This document shows, piece after piece, positions 1-64,000 of a stretch of 64,000 nucleotides of DNA (the stretch's first letter is position 1; the number at the start of each line of letters is the position of its first letter). The position numbers were made by a program, and so were the translations under genes. Source of the DNA: Onchidella celtica. Its lineage: Eukaryota > Mollusca > Gastropoda > Systellommatophora > Onchidiidae. The stretch covers positions 43,737,357 to 43,801,356 of the forward strand of contig OZ007579.1 in the NCBI GenBank assembly GCA_963931925.1, in the 5' to 3' direction. Under the pieces are notes generated by a model, which was not told the DNA's origin, ran no database searches, and saw nothing but the letters and a program-made list of their open reading frames with translations.

Positions 1-656
1 AATATGGTACTCCACTTAGGCCTTCATATTAGATCTAATCGCCCTGTCTTAGACACCAGCTGTTCAGACTGGAACATCAAACAAAGATTATTTAACCGAT
101 TGTTTCACTCGTCCCGCAGTGCATTGCAATTAAACGAAACTTATTTGCTGTGATGTAAAATTGCGATAGAACAGTCACAGTAGTCACCCACAGAGTTGTT
201 TGTTGTTGTTTTTTTGTTCGTGCAATGTCATTTTTTTGTTTGTTTTTGTTTTTGTTAATCTTTGAGAAGGGAAGCAATTTATCACCGAACGACATTTAGT
301 GTAAAAATAAGTTTCATTTTCTACGTGTGGTGACAAACATATTGTGTGCAAACGTTGGTTGCGATCTCTTCGTGCGTTACTACGAAGTTTGACAAAAAGT
401 GATTCGGTAGAATATTTATTTAATTTCATGAAATGAGCATAGTTCGGACTTCGTACTATTTATCCCGAAACGGACAGTCAGTAAAACGGGAGTTTTCAGT
501 TTTTGGGTGGGAATCAAATTATAACCTCTTTGGTAGTTGCGAATGAGGCTAATTATGTCAACTTTCGCCTTTTGAACTTTTTTCACTTTTCTGAACCTGA
601 CTGTAAGCGCTGGAACGCAGACCAATCAAAAGCATACCTTATACAATTATACATTA
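1..656. other. Non-coding flank, no gene recognised
   Basis: The stretch is AT-rich with short minus-strand frames that have no recognisable domain and low-complexity composition (Asn/Lys/Gln-rich). I see no splice-bordered exon and no transposon ends before the Helitron 3' end at 657. It is either upstream of the host gene or an intron. Confidence 0.5.
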
Positions 657-1147
657 CTAGTGTAAGGGCCCGTTCAAAGAACGGGTTGCAAACAACACGT
701 ACAATCAGCACACGGATTATGTAGATCTAGGAAGAAAACAACTCACAACTGGCACAGTAACACCCGCATGGCAAGCATTATTCGATGACGTACTCTCTCT
801 CTCTCTCTCACAATAAAAGTAGTAATCTGCAGTCCTGCTTCAGAACTCATGCGAGCCAGGACACTGCGCACCAAGCTCGATAATTATGGTTACTTTTTAT
901 GACATGCACGGTACTAAAGTCGAAACAAAACAAAGGCAGGAGGGAGGCCATCATTGTTGAGGAGAAAGCATTATTCGATGTTTTTAGGCCTATTTTCATT
1001 TATTACAAAATTACGATACTCTGCTTTCATGTCAAAGGAATAGACATAGTAGCAAAAAGAACTATCTTTCACGTGTAATTTTTTCAGGTCTGGGCATTTC
1101 TTCCTCGCAGCAGTGAATTATTTTTCCTTGCTGTTTTTTTATATAGA
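657..1147 (-). mobile_element. Non-autonomous Helitron, copy 1 of a tandem pair
   Basis: On the minus strand the element starts TCTATATAAAAAAACAGC at 1147 and ends with a GC hairpin (CCCGTTC / GAACGGG, about 669-685) followed by CCTTACACTAG at 657, with T as the next base. TC start, hairpin and CTRR end are Helitron hallmarks. It has no Rep/helicase frame. Its middle (about 790-910) differs from copy 2: it holds a CT microsatellite and a block shared with the elements at 44524 and 61094. Confidence 0.75.
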
Positions 1148-1572
1148 CCAGTGTAAGGTCCCGTTCAAAGAACGGGGAGGTTTATAGATCTAGATGTAGT
1201 TACTCAGGTGGCACACAGATTATGTAGATCTAGGTAGGAAACAACTCACAACTGGCACAGTAACACCCGCATGGCCCGTGCATAAGGCAGACGGCACAGA
1301 AACTCGTGCCTTCAAACTTTGAAACGCAACCGGAGGTTTAAAGTCGAAACAAAACAAAGGCAGGAGGGAGGCTGTCATTGTTGAGGAGAAAGCATTATTC
1401 GATATTTTTAGGCCTATTTTCATTTATTACAAAATTACAATACTTCGCTTTCATGTCAAAGGAATAGACATAGTAGCAAAAAGAACTATCTTTCACATGT
1501 AATTTTTTCAGGTCTGGGCATTTCTTACTCGCAGCAGTGATTTTTTTTTTCCTTGCTGTTTTTTTATATAGA
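1148..1572 (-). mobile_element. Non-autonomous Helitron, copy 2 of a tandem pair
   Basis: The minus-strand 5' end TCTATATAAAAAAACAGC lies at 1572 and is preceded by A. The 3' hairpin CCCGTTC/GAACGGG and the terminal CTGG at 1148 abut the TC start of copy 1 with no base between them. The 425-bp length and interior match the copy at 21609-22042. It has no coding capacity. Confidence 0.78.
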
Positions 1573-1627
1573 TTGTACAGGGGGAAATTTGGCGAGGACG
1601 CCCTCGCGAGAAAGAAGCGAAAAAGAA

Positions 1628-1705
1628 ATGTTGTTCTTTTCAGGCTGGCAAAGATTTATTGTCTTATTTATTGTTGTAATCGTATTAAGCCATTTCGCTG
1701 ATTGT
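1628..1705 (+). CDS. Possible signal-peptide first exon of the host gene
   Basis: An ATG at 1628 opens a frame that looks like a secretory signal peptide: a short polar start, a hydrophobic core (I-V-L-F-I-V-V-I-V-L) and a small-residue end (A-D-C). It lies just upstream of the first clear exon of a probably secreted protein, which makes it attractive as the N-terminus. However, the GT donors I can see (1682, 1704, 1716) leave 0 or 1 bases over, whereas the next exon needs 2. So an extra exon, a non-consensus splice, or coincidence must be invoked. The exon end given is a guess. Confidence 0.3.
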
Positions 1706-1805
1706 CAGATTTTATGGCGTTTTTCATTTGCACCAAAATATTTGATTTTTTTAATGATTAATATTTCTTTGTCTCGGCCATTATGATTTTCCTCCTAACG
1801 ATCAG

Positions 1806-61895
<60,090 letters not shown>

Positions 61896-62089
61896 GTTGG
61901 TGTGGTGTGTGAGTGTATTTTGTATTATGTGTGTCACCGGGGGTGAGAGGGGGAGGAGGGGGTGAGGGATGATGGGAGCAATTTGTGGGCAGGTAAGTAG
62001 AATATTAATAGAATATTTTACAGATGAGTAGAATCTATGCCGTCGTTTAGCAGCAGTGAGTGTGATTGGATGTTTTTCCAAAATATAAC

Positions 62090-62215
62090 ATTTGCTGCAT
62101 TCCAATGGCCCTGCCAGCAGTATCAATGTTTTCCCCATTTTTTACGTCAGAAACAAAATATAATACTGCATTCCAATGACCCTACCAGCAGTATAAAAAA
62201 TTCTCCAATTTTTAC
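62090..62215 (+). repeat. Tandem duplication, period 71 bp
   Basis: CTGCATTCCAATG-CCCT-CCAGCAGTAT starts at 62095 and 62166, each followed by an A/T-rich spacer with TTTTTACG. Confidence 0.75.
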
Positions 62216-62394
62216 GCAATACAAGATCCAAATGAGCCAAAAATAAAGAGGTACGGCCCACAACCCTCGCCGGCACAGGGCTCTTCATTAAGCATTTTCT
62301 CGTACATGCACACTCACACACCACAAAAGTTACAATAGTGAATACGAGATTATTTGCTTTTAATTAAATCAAATTTTTAAAAAAAGAATGTCAG

Positions 62395-62490
62395 TTAGCT
62401 AATGGATACTGAGCGCAGGCAGCCAAGGGCAGCCTCAACAGTGTGATCTGGTCAGCCAGGGACAGACTCAACAGTGTCATCTGGGCAGCT
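62395..62490 (+). repeat. Short imperfect duplication
   Basis: GGCAGCCTCAACAGTGTGATCTGGTCAGCC is repeated as GACAGACTCAACAGTGTCATCTGGGCAGC, 36 bp later. Confidence 0.6.
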
Positions 62491-62639
62491 ATTTCTGTGA
62501 ATATAAAGAACAATAACAAAAAATAGATTTGCTAGGAGACACATGTAGATTTGTAGAAGAACATACCACTTTTCTATAGTAGTCCACCCCAACCATAAGT
62601 AAAAATTATAAAGGAAATCCCAAATGCTCTTTAACTACC

Positions 62640-62945
62640 GTATAAACACCCCGTTGCTATCAAAGGAAACTACAGTTTCCCTCCCTAGTTACTGAAAGGA
62701 ACTAACGTTTGTTTACTTGATTGCTATCGAGGGAAAATACAGTTTCCCTATTTAGTTACAGGTATGTTTCACTTGGTTGCTATCGTGGGAAACTACAGTT
62801 TCCCCCCTTACTTACAGATAATGTTTACTTGGTAGCTATCGAAGGAAACTATATATAATAGTTTCTCTCCTTAGTTACTGAGTGACAAAATGTTTACTTC
62901 ATAGCTATAAAAGGAAACTACAGTTTCTCTCCTTATTTACTGATA
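62640..62945 (+). repeat. Minisatellite with hairpin unit GGAAACTACAGTTTCC
   Basis: Five imperfect units of about 58-65 bp share TTTACTTGGTTGCTATCG, GGAAACTACAGTTTCC and CTCCTTAGTTACTGA words. Each carries a 7-bp inverted repeat (GGAAACT/AGTTTCC, two-base loop). A further degraded piece occurs near 63080. Confidence 0.8.
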
Positions 62946-64000
62946 TGATCTGCATTGTGGTTAATAACCCGTGAGCCCGCTGAGCGGTGGGGTGATACAC
63001 TGCCGATCAATAATGAAACTGGATCATCCCTGTATCGTTATTAAATTTCGCAACATTTGTCATGTATGTTTCGTCATCGTACAGTTTCTCTCATAAGTTA
63101 CTGATTTACCTTACCTTCCAGAACTCTGCTTCATCGAGGTTCTCCTGCAAGGCCTTCTTCACATGTTTTAATAAAGAAGTAGCTATGGTTATTGGAATCC
63201 TCAAGTCTTGAAGTGTTTTTATGCTCACAAAACAAAGTACTAATATTGCAAATTTTCCGAACCCACCGAGGAGTTATTTCAAGCACTACTTTCGCGAATC
63301 CTTTAAACCTGCCAAAATACACTGACTGAAGTTTCTTTAAGTACTGACCATAAATTGTCAGTTTTCAGCACATCCGAATGACCTTTTCTGAAATGTTTTT
63401 CACATATCTTTAATTTCTCTTTCATTTCATTAATGTCACTTGTATCTTCAATCAGTGAACAGTGATCACTTTCCTTTTTAAATTCTTTTAAAAGTTCCAA
63501 TCCTCTAAAAGCAGTGAGATTATTTTCTTTTTGTTTTTGTCATAAAAGTTACGGGCTCTGATCTTTTTGGTAGAAGGGTTTTACTTTCAAAGTCTTCTGC
63601 CGCTTTGTGACCTTGCTCGAGAAATACTTATTCTAATTTAGTATGATAATCTAGTAAACTTGAATGATATTCTTTATGTTTTTTAATTCCCCCTGTTTTT
63701 TCAAAATCTTGACTTGAAGTCATTTCACACGAATTAATGAATGGTTTAACATTAGTGGATTAATCTGTGTACGTCTTGTCTTCGTTGGTTAAGTCAATAT
63801 GATGTAACTCTTGGCTTAATCTAGTACATGTATGAGTAGGATTAGTTGGCGAGTTCAACAATTCACTACTATCACAACTCTCCACCAGTGAAAACATAGT
63901 TAACGGCTTTCCGCCGACACTTCTGCGTTTAGTCCCAGTTGCAAATGAAGCTTGTGGGGCTGGAAGAATCTGGGCTGCACCTCACCCCGAGTATAAGAGA
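62946..64000. other. Right-edge sequence with unassigned minus frames
   Basis: The minus frames 63500-63303 (M-E-L-L-K-E-F-K-K-E, charged) and 63322-63131 are adjacent and could be parts of one decayed gene running in from the right edge. I recognise no family and see no supported splice sites. Confidence 0.35.

Overview
The window looks like metazoan, probably molluscan, nuclear DNA. It is AT-rich, densely packed with transposons of many classes and full of microsatellites. It carries one split host gene whose domain mix (IgGFc-binding-like region, acidic DxDG-type repeat, thrombospondin type 1, EGF-like) I associate with molluscan secreted proteins. The organism call is inference; no marker gene proves it.

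The host gene runs left to right across almost the whole window (about 1.8 to 61.9 kb). I found twelve short exons, all on the + strand, with AG/GT borders. Every exon-exon phase agrees, and together they give about 503 residues of one open frame. Order: beta-rich IgGFc-binding-like region (exons at 1806, 4933, 23713, 25543, 26000, 28719, 34579), acidic calcium-type repeat (35538, 36390), TSP1 split over two exons (42565, 57970), EGF-like module (61767). A possible signal-peptide exon lies at 1628. The gene probably continues past the right edge.

Nearly everything else is mobile DNA inside the introns. (1) 0.65-1.57 kb: two Helitrons joined head to tail. (2) 5.37-11.56 kb: a young Ty3/gypsy-type LTR element with 915-bp LTRs that I read as identical, a CTAG target duplication and a tRNA-Pro primer site (the duplication is CTGAG in full). 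Its pol has integrase before reverse transcriptase, and most of gag is missing. (3) 13.08-18.22 kb: a full-length APE-type LINE with a 13-bp target duplication, an insertion in its 5' UTR and a C2H2 zinc-finger tail. (4) 19.4-20.24 kb: a piggyBac remnant. (5) 27.41-28.60 kb: a solo LTR of the same LTR family. (6) 31.78-32.42 kb: a Harbinger-type element carrying only a MADF gene. (7) 32.81-34.51 kb: an integrase-type (Ginger-like) DNA transposon with long inverted repeats. (8) 45.7-47.3 kb: a broken minus-strand gene of unknown family. (9) 47.5-51.1 kb: a CR1/jockey-type LINE in one frame with only two stops, carrying a PHD finger and a 2A-like (StopGo) motif. (10) About eleven fragments of one RNase H-bearing LINE family, every one on the + strand.

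The elements do not work with the host gene; they record repeated invasion of its introns. The most useful observations are the inverted pol order with lost gag, the 2A-like motif, the decayed Ginger-like element, the Helitron rearrangements, and a 640-bp tetranucleotide array that forms the pyrimidine tract of a host exon.
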